Positions 18,501-26,156 of a stretch of 64,000 nucleotides of DNA are shown piece after piece. The notes under the pieces are model-generated. The model was not told where the DNA came from, ran no database searches, and was given only the letters and a program-made list of their open reading frames with translations. The DNA is taken from NCBI GenBank assembly GCA_017307755.1, contig JAFKGQ010000008.1, positions 372,001-436,000 on the forward strand, read 5' to 3'. The translations under genes were made by a program, and so were the position numbers. Positions within the stretch are counted from its first letter, which is position 1. Each line of letters opens with the position of its first letter. The stretch is from Chitinophagaceae bacterium (GTDB taxonomy: Bacteria > Bacteroidota > Bacteroidia > Chitinophagales > Chitinophagaceae).

Positions 18501-19214
18501 ATGGAAAGTATAGAAACCCGGTTAGCGGCTAAAGACTGGCAGGTGATCACAAGGGAGTTACACGATAAAGGTTTTGTTATTGTTCAGGACGTGTTGAACA
18601 AAAAAGAATGCGATACGCTGATCGCCGAATATGATGCAGACGACACATACCGCAAAACAATCAGCATGGAACGCTATCGGTTCGGCCAGGGCGAGTATAA
18701 ATATTTTCAGTATCCCTTGCCCGAACTGATTACAATAATGCGGGAAAAAGTATATGCCGAAATAGCGCCGGTTGCCAATCAATGGATGCAGGAGCTGAAC
18801 ATCGATAAAAAATTCCCTGCTACACATCGGGAGATGAAAAAAATGTGTCGGGAACACGGACAGGAAAAACCAACAGTCCTTATTTTAAAATATGGCAAAG
18901 GTGGCTTTAATACGCTGCATCAGGATCTATATGGTGAAATTTATTTTCCAATGCAAATGGTCTTTATGCTTGACCAGGTTGACAAGGATTACACCGGGGG
19001 TGAATTTGTAATAACAGAACAAATACCCCGGGCACAATCCAAAGCAAATGTATTGAGGCCCAATCGTGGCGATATGATCATCTTTACTACTAATTTCCGT
19101 CCGGCGAAAGGAAGCAAAGGTTATTATCGCGTAAACATGAAGCATGGCGTTAGTCCGCTACACGATGGCAGCAGGCATAGCCTCGGTATCATATTTCACG
19201 ATGGTCTTAGCTGA
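18501..19214 (+). CDS. 2OG-Fe(II) oxygenase of the damaged-DNA type (PF09859-like)
   Basis: A 237-residue cytosolic dioxygenase. Iron ligands are visible as H140-x-D142 (T-L-H-Q-D) and distal H215 (M-K-H-G-V-S-P-L), with R225 a candidate for 2-oxoglutarate binding. The double-stranded beta-helix words Q-M-V-F-M-L-D-Q and G-G-E-F-V-I-T-E and G-D-M-I-I-F are clear. Its sequence style and its place beside alkA, alkB and an AraC-methyltransferase fit the Oxygenase-NA family, annotated in Pfam as acting on damaged DNA. It has the shared GCAA-N4-CGGATT promoter element. Its 3' end overlaps that of the convergent alkA gene by 19 bp. Confidence 0.85.
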   Translation: MESIETRLAAKDWQVITRELHDKGFVIVQDVLNKKECDTLIAEYDADDTYRKTISMERYRFGQGEYKYFQYPLPELITIMREKVYAEIAPVANQWMQELNIDKKFPATHREMKKMCREHGQEKPTVLILKYGKGGFNTLHQDLYGEIYFPMQMVFMLDQVDKDYTGGEFVITEQIPRAQSKANVLRPNRGDMIIFTTNFRPAKGSKGYYRVNMKHGVSPLHDGSRHSLGIIFHDGLS

Positions 19215-20125
19215 TTGCTCCTAAATTTAGGTTGCGACAATGTTCGCCACAAATAGAAAACCAAATAGGACTCCCATCCTGCGAACGATTTTAAAAATCG
19301 CTCTATTGCTACTTTGTCGTCCTTTGTTTTAATGATTTTATGGTTAACCAGTGCGTTTAAAAGACCAGCATCACCGTAGGGAATACAAGTAGGTTCTTTT
19401 AGGCTTTTCATTAAAGCATAATTTGCCGTCCACCGCCCAATGCCTCTTATGCCTGTGAGGAATTTAATCCTATTCTCCAGGTCGGGAAGCCCCTGCAACA
19501 ACTCCTTACTCAATGTGCCGTTGGAAAACGCTTGGGCTATGGTAATAAGATACTGTGCTTTCTTTTCAGAAAACTGAAGCGATCGAAGATCGCTGATGTT
19601 AGCGTGCGCGAGTCTTTCGGCTGTTGGAAACACGTAATACTTTTGACCGTCATAGAAGGTAAATTCTCCATACTGCTCTACCAGCCTTCGCTTTATCTTG
19701 TAGGCAAAAGACAGGTTGATTTGTTGCCCGATAATGCACCATGTCAACGCTTCAAAAAAGTCCGGCATACCTATAAATCTTAACCCCGAATATTCCTTTG
19801 CCATATAGGAAATTCGTTTGTCTGTAGCAAGGATTTTGTAAAATAAGGTTAAGTCTGTATTCAGGTCAAGCCAGTCGGACACGAATTCAACGACAGCTTT
19901 TATGTCCTGGGCGGAAGGTAAAACGTTGAGCCATTCTAAAACTAATTCGTCAGGCATAAGATAAATATCCACCACCATAATTCCACTACTTGATTTAAAG
20001 CCCCGGCGAACCCTGTCTTCGTAGACCTTGTACATGCAATCGTCAAAATCACGGCTCAAAAACCACAAGCATTCTTCCATGCTAAACAGACCAGAAACAG
20101 GGATCTCTACCATTTTATTCTTCAT
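19196..20125 (-). CDS. alkA: DNA-3-methyladenine glycosylase II, AlkA-like
   Basis: A 309-residue base-excision repair enzyme removing alkylated purines. The helix-hairpin-helix motif L-T-G-I-R-G-I-G-R-W-T-A-N-Y (about 223-236) is followed by the catalytic aspartate D252 in I-P-Y-G-D-A-G-L-L. Upstream, W-C-I-I-G-Q-Q-I-N-L-S (about 129-139) is the usual AlkA core helix, and the N-terminal 90 residues form the TBP-like domain of AlkA. The ATG at 20125 lies only 5 bp past its -7-like box, so the mRNA may be leaderless. It is divergent from the NTF2-like gene and shares the alkylation element with it. Confidence 0.92.
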   Translation of the reverse strand: MKNKMVEIPVSGLFSMEECLWFLSRDFDDCMYKVYEDRVRRGFKSSSGIMVVDIYLMPDELVLEWLNVLPSAQDIKAVVEFVSDWLDLNTDLTLFYKILATDKRISYMAKEYSGLRFIGMPDFFEALTWCIIGQQINLSFAYKIKRRLVEQYGEFTFYDGQKYYVFPTAERLAHANISDLRSLQFSEKKAQYLITIAQAFSNGTLSKELLQGLPDLENRIKFLTGIRGIGRWTANYALMKSLKEPTCIPYGDAGLLNALVNHKIIKTKDDKVAIERFLKSFAGWESYLVFYLWRTLSQPKFRSNQLRPS

Positions 20126-20129
20126 AATA

Positions 20130-20172
20130 CAAAATAATAATCCCTCCTAAGATCGGGCAATCCGAATCTTGC
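20130..20172 (-). promoter_or_regulatory. Alkylation-regulon promoter, site 2 (alkA)
   Basis: On the minus strand: GCAA-GATT-CGGATTG (20172 down to 20158), then TTATTTTG (20137-20130) 21 bp after CGGATT. The start codon at 20125 begins 5 bp beyond the box. The second base of the -7 box is T rather than A. Confidence 0.75.
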
Positions 20173-20203
20173 TATTATTTAGAAAATCAGCCAGCTCAAA
20201 ACC

Positions 20204-20246
20204 GCAAGGAACGGATTTCATACAAAAGAGGGGCTGACTACTTTTG
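20204..20246 (+). promoter_or_regulatory. Alkylation-regulon promoter, site 3 (NTF2-like gene)
   Basis: GCAA-GGAA-CGGATTT (20204-20218), then a perfect -7 box TACTTTTG (20239-20246), 21 bp after CGGATT. The gene starts at 20294, giving a leader of about 40 nt. Confidence 0.8.
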
Positions 20247-20293
20247 GATCATCAAATGAACAAAAAATTCCAAACAATCTAAAAATTTAAAAA

Positions 20294-20755
20294 ATGGGAA
20301 ATCAAAAAACAAAGGAAGAATTGAATAAAGAAGTTGTTGTGCGCTGGTTTACACACTTCTGGGGCGAAACCGTTGATCTTTCAATTATAGATGAAATTGC
20401 TGCGCCTGACATGCTGTTGAAATATTCATTGCATGAGCCCCGCAAAGGTCGTGAAGATATCAAAGCGTTCATGACAGATTTTCGCGCTGCATTCCCTGAT
20501 TTGAATTTCTGGGGTACAGCAGACCTGATTGCTGAAGGGGATTATGTAGTCGGACAATGGGAAGGCGGTGGAACTCACACAGGTATTGCTTTCGGCGATT
20601 TCCTTGCCGGCTCTCTTCCAAAATCGACTGGAAGAAAGATGCACTTCACAGGCACGACAGTTCTGAAAGTAATAGATGGAAAGATCGTTGAAGAAATTGG
20701 CCTCGATGATGGTGTTACTGCTCTAACTCAGTTGGGATTACTAAAGACAGTCTAA
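20294..20755 (+). CDS. NTF2-like / SnoaL-type protein (ester cyclase family)
   Basis: A 153-residue protein of the NTF2-like cone fold. It shows V-V-R-W-F-T-H-F-W-G near the N-terminus, G-R-E-D-I-K-A-F-M-T-D-F-R-A-A-F-P-D-L in the middle, then A-E-G-D-Y-V-V-G-Q-W and a final strand V-L-K-V-I-D-G-K-I-V-E-E. SnoaL-like proteins include cyclases and hydrolases, and many with unknown roles. Its promoter carries the same GCAA-N4-CGGATT element as the repair genes around it, so it is predicted to be induced by alkylation damage; its substrate is unknown. A strong terminator follows. Confidence 0.85.
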   Translation: MGNQKTKEELNKEVVVRWFTHFWGETVDLSIIDEIAAPDMLLKYSLHEPRKGREDIKAFMTDFRAAFPDLNFWGTADLIAEGDYVVGQWEGGGTHTGIAFGDFLAGSLPKSTGRKMHFTGTTVLKVIDGKIVEEIGLDDGVTALTQLGLLKTV

Positions 20756-20767
20756 GGAAAATTCTTT

Positions 20768-20800
20768 AAAAAAAAAGGCCGGATTGTCCGGCCTTTTTTT
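20768..20800 (+). terminator. Rho-independent terminator after the NTF2-like gene
   Basis: GGCCGGA pairs with TCCGGCC around a 3-nt loop, flanked by an A-run on the left and seven T on the right. It separates the NTF2-like gene from alkB, so alkB probably needs its own promoter; the flanking A-run makes it usable from both sides. Confidence 0.88.
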
Positions 20801-20874
20801 ATGTCTGAATCCCAGCGATAAATAATAAAAATCCGTTTGTATAGTCATCCTGAAAAAATCAATAATTTTCAGAA

Positions 20875-21471
20875 ATGAAAAAGAATTACGAAAATTTGCT
20901 ACCTGTTGATGGCGAAATATATTTATTCCCTGCACTGTTTGGTCCCGGAATATGTAATAAATTATTTGATTTGCTGACGCAAAACATTGCCTGGAAACAG
21001 GAGCCTGTAAAAATCATGGGACAGGAGATTATGCAACCCCGTCTAACTGCATGGTACGGTGACGAAGGGCGGTCTTATAGTTATACAGGAATAACGATGC
21101 ATCCGGCGCCCTGGACAAACGAATTATTGACCATTAAAAAGACAATTGAAAAAATATCGGGCGAACATTTTAACAGTGCGCTTTTAAATCTATACCGCGA
21201 CGGGAATGATAGCGTTGGCTGGCATAGGGACAATGAAAAATCGCTTGGAATTAATCCGGTGATCGGCTCGGTCAGTTTTGGCGAAAGCCGGGAGTTTTCT
21301 TTAAAGCACTATAAAGATAAAAAATTGCGAAGAAAAATAATATTAGATAATGGCAGTTTTCTATTGATGAAAGGGGAAACACAACACAAATGGTTACATA
21401 GCATACAGAAAAACCCTGCGATTATTAAGCCTCGTATAAACATCACTTTCAGGATCATTAAAGAGATGTAA
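20875..21471 (+). CDS. alkB: Alpha-ketoglutarate-dependent DNA dioxygenase AlkB
   Basis: A 198-residue oxidative demethylase that repairs 1-methyladenine and 3-methylcytosine. Iron ligands: H117-x-D119 in V-G-W-H-R-D-N-E and H175 in K-W-L-H-S-I. The 2-oxoglutarate/substrate signature R-x-N-x-T-x-R is present at R187-I-N-I-T-F-R193. N-L-Y-R-D-G-N-D-S and I-G-S-V-S-F-G-E-S-R-E-F are further family words. It is the only gene of the repair cluster without an obvious GCAA-N4-CGGATT site; instead TTTG (20836-20839) and TAATTTTC (20863-20870) give an ordinary-looking promoter. Read-through from the upstream gene is limited by a terminator. Confidence 0.95.
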   Translation: MKKNYENLLPVDGEIYLFPALFGPGICNKLFDLLTQNIAWKQEPVKIMGQEIMQPRLTAWYGDEGRSYSYTGITMHPAPWTNELLTIKKTIEKISGEHFNSALLNLYRDGNDSVGWHRDNEKSLGINPVIGSVSFGESREFSLKHYKDKKLRRKIILDNGSFLLMKGETQHKWLHSIQKNPAIIKPRINITFRIIKEM

Positions 21472-21475
21472 GACC

Positions 21476-21518
21476 GCAAGATACGGATTGAAAAGGGTTG
21501 TTTTCCAAAGTAATTTTG
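21476..21518 (+). promoter_or_regulatory. Alkylation-regulon promoter, site 4 (methyltransferase gene)
   Basis: GCAA-GATA-CGGATTG (21476-21490), then a perfect -7 box TAATTTTG (21511-21518) 21 bp after CGGATT. The ATG is at 21539. The element begins 5 bp after the alkB stop codon. Confidence 0.8.
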
Positions 21519-21538
21519 TAGTATAAAACATAAAGGCT

Positions 21539-22204
21539 ATGAAGAATATAGCGACTAATCACCCGCATCCTTCCATTCAAACAGCAATGTTTACGGAAAA
21601 TTATAAGATAAATGTCAGGGATAAAAATGAAATGCGCCGGCGCTTGCTTAGCACTCAATTGGTTGATCTGGAAAACATCGAAATTGAGGCTTGGGCGCCA
21701 GATGATCAAGGTAAGACAATCACCTTCGAACGCGCTGTATCATTGTTTGGTGACATACTTGCCGCAAGCACTTCAAAGGGGCTCTGCTATTTAGGATTTG
21801 ACTCTAGTAATCGTATATCAGCATACGATGATCTTAAAAGGAGATTTCCACAAAATTCTTTTATAGAAAAGACATCTCCATTTCAGGAAACTGCAATAAA
21901 ATTGATGAATGATCCGCAATTACAATTACCAATTCAGTTGCATTTAAAAGGCACGGATTTTCAGTTGAAGATTTGGGAAAAGCTGAGCCGGATTCCACTC
22001 GGCGGATTAACCACTTATGCCCAAATAGGAGGTTCAAATGAGCGTGCACGGGCCACCGGTACAGCAGTAGGAAGCAATCCCATAAGTTTTTTGCTGCCTT
22101 GTCATAGAGTAATCCATTCTAATGGAACCTTTTACGGGTACTTCTGGGGTCCGGAGTTAAAGGAAAAGTTACTTGCATGGGAGGCTAAAAGAGTCATGCT
22201 GTAG
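21539..22204 (+). CDS. Methylated-DNA-protein cysteine methyltransferase with unusual N-terminus
   Basis: A 221-residue suicide methyltransferase that takes the methyl group from O6-methylguanine. The acceptor is C188 in L-L-P-C-H-R-V-I; the upstream helix words L-H-L-K-G-T-D-F-Q-L-K-I-W and G-G-L-T-T-Y-A-Q-I-G are typical. The first 60 residues lack the AraC helix-turn-helix present in the next gene and instead carry a charged region of unknown role (N-E-M-R-R-R-L-L-S-T-Q). After the cysteine it has N-G-T-F-Y-G-Y-F-W-G-P, where the paralogue has D-I-G-Q-Y-H-W-G. It probably arose by duplication of its neighbour. Confidence 0.9.
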   Translation: MKNIATNHPHPSIQTAMFTENYKINVRDKNEMRRRLLSTQLVDLENIEIEAWAPDDQGKTITFERAVSLFGDILAASTSKGLCYLGFDSSNRISAYDDLKRRFPQNSFIEKTSPFQETAIKLMNDPQLQLPIQLHLKGTDFQLKIWEKLSRIPLGGLTTYAQIGGSNERARATGTAVGSNPISFLLPCHRVIHSNGTFYGYFWGPELKEKLLAWEAKRVML

Positions 22205-22215
22205 CCCTCAAAACC

Positions 22216-22258
22216 GCAATTTTCGGATTTAATACGTTACCCAACAAGGGTAAATTTG
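22216..22258 (+). promoter_or_regulatory. Alkylation-regulon promoter, site 5 (AraC-methyltransferase gene)
   Basis: GCAA-TTTT-CGGATTT (22216-22230), then a perfect -7 box TAAATTTG (22251-22258) 21 bp after CGGATT. The ATG is at 22284. It suggests that the AraC-type protein controls its own gene. Confidence 0.8.
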
Positions 22259-22283
22259 GGATAACAATTTAAACATCAAAACA

Positions 22284-23138
22284 ATGGACACTCAACAAGA
22301 ATACGACTATAATAGGGTTGCTTCAGCTATTAGTTTTTTTAAGGAAAACTATAAGTCGCAACCCAAGCTGGAGGATGTGGCAGATCATGTTCATCTTAGC
22401 CCGTTCCATTTCCAAAGAATGTTTCAAAACTGGGCGGGTGTTACGCCAAAACAGTTTTTGCAATACTTAACCGCGGAGTACGCCAAAAATATGTTAAAGA
22501 CAACAAGAATGAGCTTGTTTGATGCCGCGTTTGAATCCGGATTATCAAGTACGAGCAGACTTCACGATCTTTTTATAAAGGTGGAAGGAATGTCGCCGGG
22601 AGAATTTAAACATGGAGGAGAAGCGCTTAGAATTAACTATTCATTTGCCGATAGCCCTTTTGGAGAGATATTGGTTGCCGCTACCCCGAAAGGGATATGC
22701 CACATGTCGTTCGTTGACAATGGACATCAGGAGGCTTTGGATGGATTGAAGGCGAACTTCCCGAATGCAAAATACGTTCAGATGGTTGACATGATCCAAC
22801 AAAACGCACTATTTGTCTTTACACAGGATTGGAGCAAGTTGGATGAGATAAAACTGCACCTGAAAGGCACCGGCTTCCAAATAAAAGTATGGGAAACCTT
22901 ATTAAAAGTTCCGACTGGTGGATTTACAACTTATGGCGATTTGGCTGCGAACGCAGGCTATGAAGGCGCCTCAAGAGCCGTAGGGACCGCTGTCGGTAAC
23001 AATCCTGTTGCATTTCTTATACCATGTCACCGTGTGATCAAATCCACAGGAGATATAGGCCAGTATCATTGGGGTGCGGTACGTAAAAATGCGATCATTG
23101 GTTGGGAAGCGTCCCGCCAGGCAATAGCGCAAGGATAA
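22284..23138 (+). CDS. Ada-like AraC regulator fused to O6-methylguanine methyltransferase
   Basis: A 284-residue two-domain protein. Residues about 10-112 form an AraC-type DNA-binding domain (V-A-D-H-V-H-L-S-P-F-H-F-Q-R-M-F and L-F-D-A-A-F-E-S-G-L-S-S-T-S-R-L). Residues 116-280 are the methyltransferase with acceptor C248 in L-I-P-C-H-R-V-I. It lacks the N-terminal zinc-bound phosphotriester-sensing domain of E. coli Ada, so the switch cannot be methylation of that cysteine; methylation of C248 or another signal would have to do it. As the only AraC-type protein in the cluster it is the natural candidate to bind the shared promoter element, including its own. Confidence 0.93.
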   Translation: MDTQQEYDYNRVASAISFFKENYKSQPKLEDVADHVHLSPFHFQRMFQNWAGVTPKQFLQYLTAEYAKNMLKTTRMSLFDAAFESGLSSTSRLHDLFIKVEGMSPGEFKHGGEALRINYSFADSPFGEILVAATPKGICHMSFVDNGHQEALDGLKANFPNAKYVQMVDMIQQNALFVFTQDWSKLDEIKLHLKGTGFQIKVWETLLKVPTGGFTTYGDLAANAGYEGASRAVGTAVGNNPVAFLIPCHRVIKSTGDIGQYHWGAVRKNAIIGWEASRQAIAQG

Positions 23139-23177
23139 ATATCATCAACCAATTAATACAATTTTTGAAAATTTCGA

Positions 23178-23198
23178 GCAAACGTTTGCGTTATTTTG
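23178..23198 (+). promoter_or_regulatory. LacI-type palindromic operator abutting a -7-like box
   Basis: GCAAACGTTTGC (23178-23189) is a perfect 12-bp palindrome with a central CG, as in operators of LacI-family repressors. TTATTTTG (23191-23198) directly after it resembles a -7 box. The hexosaminidase gene starts at 23272. No LacI-family gene lies in the window. Confidence 0.55.
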
Positions 23199-23271
23199 CT
23201 TCTGTCCATAGGAAGAGATGTTAAGTTCAGTACTTTGGGAGGTATCTAACATATTCTACCGGGAATAACAT

Positions 23272-25296
23272 ATGAAAAAAACTCTTTTACTCCTGTTCGC
23301 ACTGAACGCAACGGGTATTTATGCAGAAAAAACAAGTATCCCCGCTCCTGCGGTAAAAATTTCGCTCATTCCACTGCCGCAGCATCTTGAATGGACGAAT
23401 GAAAGCTTCCCGCTTAATTTATGTAAAAACATCACGATCAATGATGCTGATCTGCGCGAGGAGGCCGAGGTATTACTTGCAGGGATGGGCGTGGAGATGC
23501 CTGTCCTGTCTAAATCCGGGAAGAATGCTGACCATGGTATACGGTTGATATTGGGGAAGGTTCCTGCCACTGACCAACAGGACGAGGCCTATCACCTTGT
23601 AGTCAGAAATGGATCGATAACTCTAACTGCCAACACAAAGCACGGCATTTTCAATGGCATACAAACATTGAATCAACTTATCGGAGAAAACAAACAGGTA
23701 GCCGGTTGTGACATTACAGATTACCCTGCTTACCGGTGGCGCGGATATATGGTGGATGTAGGTCGTAATTATCAATCGCCCGGGCAACTAAAGCAGCAGA
23801 TCGATGTCATGTCCAGGTACAAGTTAAATGTTTTTCATTTTCATCTTACTGAAGATGTTGCCTGGCGTTTGCAAATAAGCCAGTATCCGCAGCTTACATC
23901 TCCGGATAATATGCTGCGTAATCAGGGGAAATATTATACTACAGCGGAGATGAAGGATTTGATCCGGTATTGTAAAGACCGCCATGTCACATTGGTTCCG
24001 GAAATCGATATGCCGGGGCATAGCGGTGCATTTGCCCGTGCGATGGGGGTTGATATGCAAAGCGACAGCGGTTTGCGGATCGTTAGAAATATCCTCAGGG
24101 AGATTTGTACTACTTATGATATCCGGTATATCCATATCGGCGCCGATGAGGTGGGGATCCGGAATAAGGAGTTTCTACCTGAGGTCAGCCGGCTCATACA
24201 TCAATATGGGAAACAGGTGATCGGGTGGGCGCCTGGAGGAAATTATGATGCCGGTACCATACGACAACTTTGGAAGGACGAGGGAAAAAGGGACATCGAG
24301 GGAAGCTCCATAAAATATATCGATTCCCGGTTTCTGTATCTGAGCGATATGGCCCCGGAAAGCAGTGTGGTCAGTATTTTTGAACGCAGGCTGGGAGAGA
24401 AAACAAAAGGGGACGCTAATCTGGAAGGCGCCGAGATCTGTTTGTGGGATGACAGGAGGGTCGTGCAGGAATCTGATCATTTAACGATGAATGCGGTATA
24501 TCCTGATATGCTTGCTTTTGGAGAACGAAGCTGGCGGGGTGGCGGCTATGAAGGTGTCGTGTCGGATATCGGGCCTGATACCTCTTCCAGGGCGAAAGAA
24601 TTCATAACTTTTGAACGGCGGTTGATGGCGCACAAGGAACGATATTTCAAGGATCTGTCGTTCCCTTATGTCAGACAGACCCAGCATCACTGGAAGCTAT
24701 TTGGTCCTTTTGATAATCATGGTGATCCGGGATCTTCTTTTTGGCCTGAAGAGCAGCGTGCTTCCTGCAAGGATTCTGTGGCTGCGATACGGGCTACGGG
24801 TGGGACGATATGGCTCTGGCATCCTTATGATTCGGTCACCGCATGGCTTCCAAAACCCGCTATCAATACCACATGGTATGCGTTCACCGGATTCCGGTCT
24901 AACGTTGATACTGCTATCAATCTATGGATAGGGTTCAAAGATCTTTCCCGGTCAGGTGCTGATGCCAGTCCGCCGGCGGGTTGGTGGGATGAGAAGAAAA
25001 GCAAGATCTGGATGAACGGGGATTTGATCCCACCTCCAGTATGGCAAAATCCGGGAAGGCCCGCAGGAGCGCTGGATGAACCTATGACAGATGAGGGGTA
25101 TTATTATCGTCCACCGACAATCGTGCGTGTTAAAAAGGGGTGGAACAATATATTAGTAAAATTGCCGCTAAAGACATTCGAGTTCAATGACTGGCAATCG
25201 CCTCCAAAATGGATGTTTACCGTGATGCCTGTACGTAAAGGGCAGGGAAGGAATTGGGATGAGGATAAAATGGTTTTTCAGCCTGACAATGAATAA
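23272..25296 (+). CDS. Secreted beta-N-acetylhexosaminidase, GH20
   Basis: A 674-residue exported enzyme (signal peptide M-K-K-T-L-L-L-L-F-A-L ending Y-A-E). A GH20b-like N-terminal domain (about 30-150) precedes the catalytic TIM barrel (from about 155, R-W-R-G-Y-M-V-D-V-G-R). The catalytic pair is D292-E293 in Y-I-H-I-G-A-D-E-V; L-V-P-E-I-D-M-P-G-H-S is the other family landmark. It would release terminal GlcNAc or GalNAc from chitooligosaccharides or glycans. The C-terminal 200 residues form an extra beta-rich region. A LacI-type palindrome upstream suggests sugar-responsive control. Confidence 0.9.
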   Translation: MKKTLLLLFALNATGIYAEKTSIPAPAVKISLIPLPQHLEWTNESFPLNLCKNITINDADLREEAEVLLAGMGVEMPVLSKSGKNADHGIRLILGKVPATDQQDEAYHLVVRNGSITLTANTKHGIFNGIQTLNQLIGENKQVAGCDITDYPAYRWRGYMVDVGRNYQSPGQLKQQIDVMSRYKLNVFHFHLTEDVAWRLQISQYPQLTSPDNMLRNQGKYYTTAEMKDLIRYCKDRHVTLVPEIDMPGHSGAFARAMGVDMQSDSGLRIVRNILREICTTYDIRYIHIGADEVGIRNKEFLPEVSRLIHQYGKQVIGWAPGGNYDAGTIRQLWKDEGKRDIEGSSIKYIDSRFLYLSDMAPESSVVSIFERRLGEKTKGDANLEGAEICLWDDRRVVQESDHLTMNAVYPDMLAFGERSWRGGGYEGVVSDIGPDTSSRAKEFITFERRLMAHKERYFKDLSFPYVRQTQHHWKLFGPFDNHGDPGSSFWPEEQRASCKDSVAAIRATGGTIWLWHPYDSVTAWLPKPAINTTWYAFTGFRSNVDTAINLWIGFKDLSRSGADASPPAGWWDEKKSKIWMNGDLIPPPVWQNPGRPAGALDEPMTDEGYYYRPPTIVRVKKGWNNILVKLPLKTFEFNDWQSPPKWMFTVMPVRKGQGRNWDEDKMVFQPDNE

Positions 25297-25411
25297 AAAA
25301 TAGGATTACCTCCGCCTAGATCATAAAAATTCGAGTGGCGCGAATTTGCTCGCATTTAATTATAAATCAATTAATTACATGTTTAATTAATAAAATCTTG
25401 AAGATTTTTAA

Positions 25412-25419
25412 TATCTTTG
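25412..25419 (+). promoter_or_regulatory. -7 promoter box before the PIN toxin-antitoxin operon
   Basis: TATCTTTG matches TAnnTTTG. It lies 24 bp before the antitoxin ATG at 25443, in a very AT-rich 147-bp gap. Confidence 0.6.
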
Positions 25420-25442
25420 CATCGAATGAATAATCTACCAAA

Positions 25443-25676
25443 ATGTCCGCAGCACATCCTTTAAGTAATCTTCAGCAGGAGCTATTAAAGCTCTATTCCT
25501 CCGACATTCCGGAAGCGGACTTATTGCATATCAAACGCTATCTCGCTAAGTACTTTGCCTTTAAAGCTATTGGTGAGGCCGATCAGATTTGGGATGAAAA
25601 GGGCTATACTAATGAAACAATGAATCAATGGCTGAACGAAGACGAAGCTCCCTATGGCAATAAAGACAGTAATTGA
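25443..25676 (+). CDS. Putative antitoxin of a PIN toxin-antitoxin pair
   Basis: A 77-residue acidic helical protein (L-Q-Q-E-L-L-K-L-Y, I-K-R-Y-L-A-K-Y-F-A, then W-D-E-K-G-Y and a tail with N-E-D-E-A-P-Y). The L-L-x-I-K-R-x-L-A-K-Y-F-A segment and the W-L-N-E-x-E-A-P-Y end are usual in small antitoxins preceding PIN_3-type toxins in Bacteroidota. It overlaps the toxin gene by 23 bp, so translation is coupled. The binding region for the toxin is most likely the C-terminal tail. Confidence 0.75.
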   Translation: MSAAHPLSNLQQELLKLYSSDIPEADLLHIKRYLAKYFAFKAIGEADQIWDEKGYTNETMNQWLNEDEAPYGNKDSN

Positions 25677-26070
25677 CACAAACGTTCTAGTCTCTGCTCT
25701 ATCGACCAAATCCACCTATCATTGGCTGGTTGAGCTTTTACTTGATGAACAAATAGAATTGTATGTCACCGAAGAGATCTTATTAGAATATGAAGAGGTT
25801 TTAAGATCAAAGTACTCAGAGCGTGTGGCTTCAAATTTTCTGATTGCTATCCGTGAATTACCCAACGTTCATTACTCACATGTTTATTTCAGGTGGAATT
25901 TAATCAGTGATCCTGATGATAATAAATTCGTGGATTGCTATATCGCTTCAGGGGCGCATTATCTTATCAGTCATGATACTCACTTTACAATACTAAAATC
26001 TATTATGTTCCCGAGAGTTAATATTGTGAAGCTAGAAGAGTTTAAAACTACAGCAGCCCCCTCTTTGTGA
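25654..26070 (+). CDS. PIN-domain ribonuclease toxin
   Basis: A 138-residue PIN domain. Acidic metal-binding residues are placed as expected: D8 (V-I-D-T-N-V-L-V-S-A), E45 (L-L-E-Y-E-E-V-L), D86-D89 region with D94 (I-S-D-P-D-D-N-K-F-V-D-C) and D108 (L-I-S-H-D). The words match the 'putative toxin-antitoxin system toxin component, PIN family' group. It would cut RNA when freed from its antitoxin. Downstream there is a long perfect hairpin. Confidence 0.85.
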   Translation: MAIKTVIDTNVLVSALSTKSTYHWLVELLLDEQIELYVTEEILLEYEEVLRSKYSERVASNFLIAIRELPNVHYSHVYFRWNLISDPDDNKFVDCYIASGAHYLISHDTHFTILKSIMFPRVNIVKLEEFKTTAAPSL

Positions 26071-26156
26071 TAAGCAACCATTACTTATGAACTTGAAAAA
26101 AATGCCTGAAGGCTTTGAGTGTAAGATTCCCTCAATTTAGGTCCACCGAAAGGCAA

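Noticed and set aside
18272..18550. 92-residue minus-strand ORF upstream of the oxygenase gene
   Set aside because: It covers the regulon promoter and the oxygenase start and has no recognisable features.
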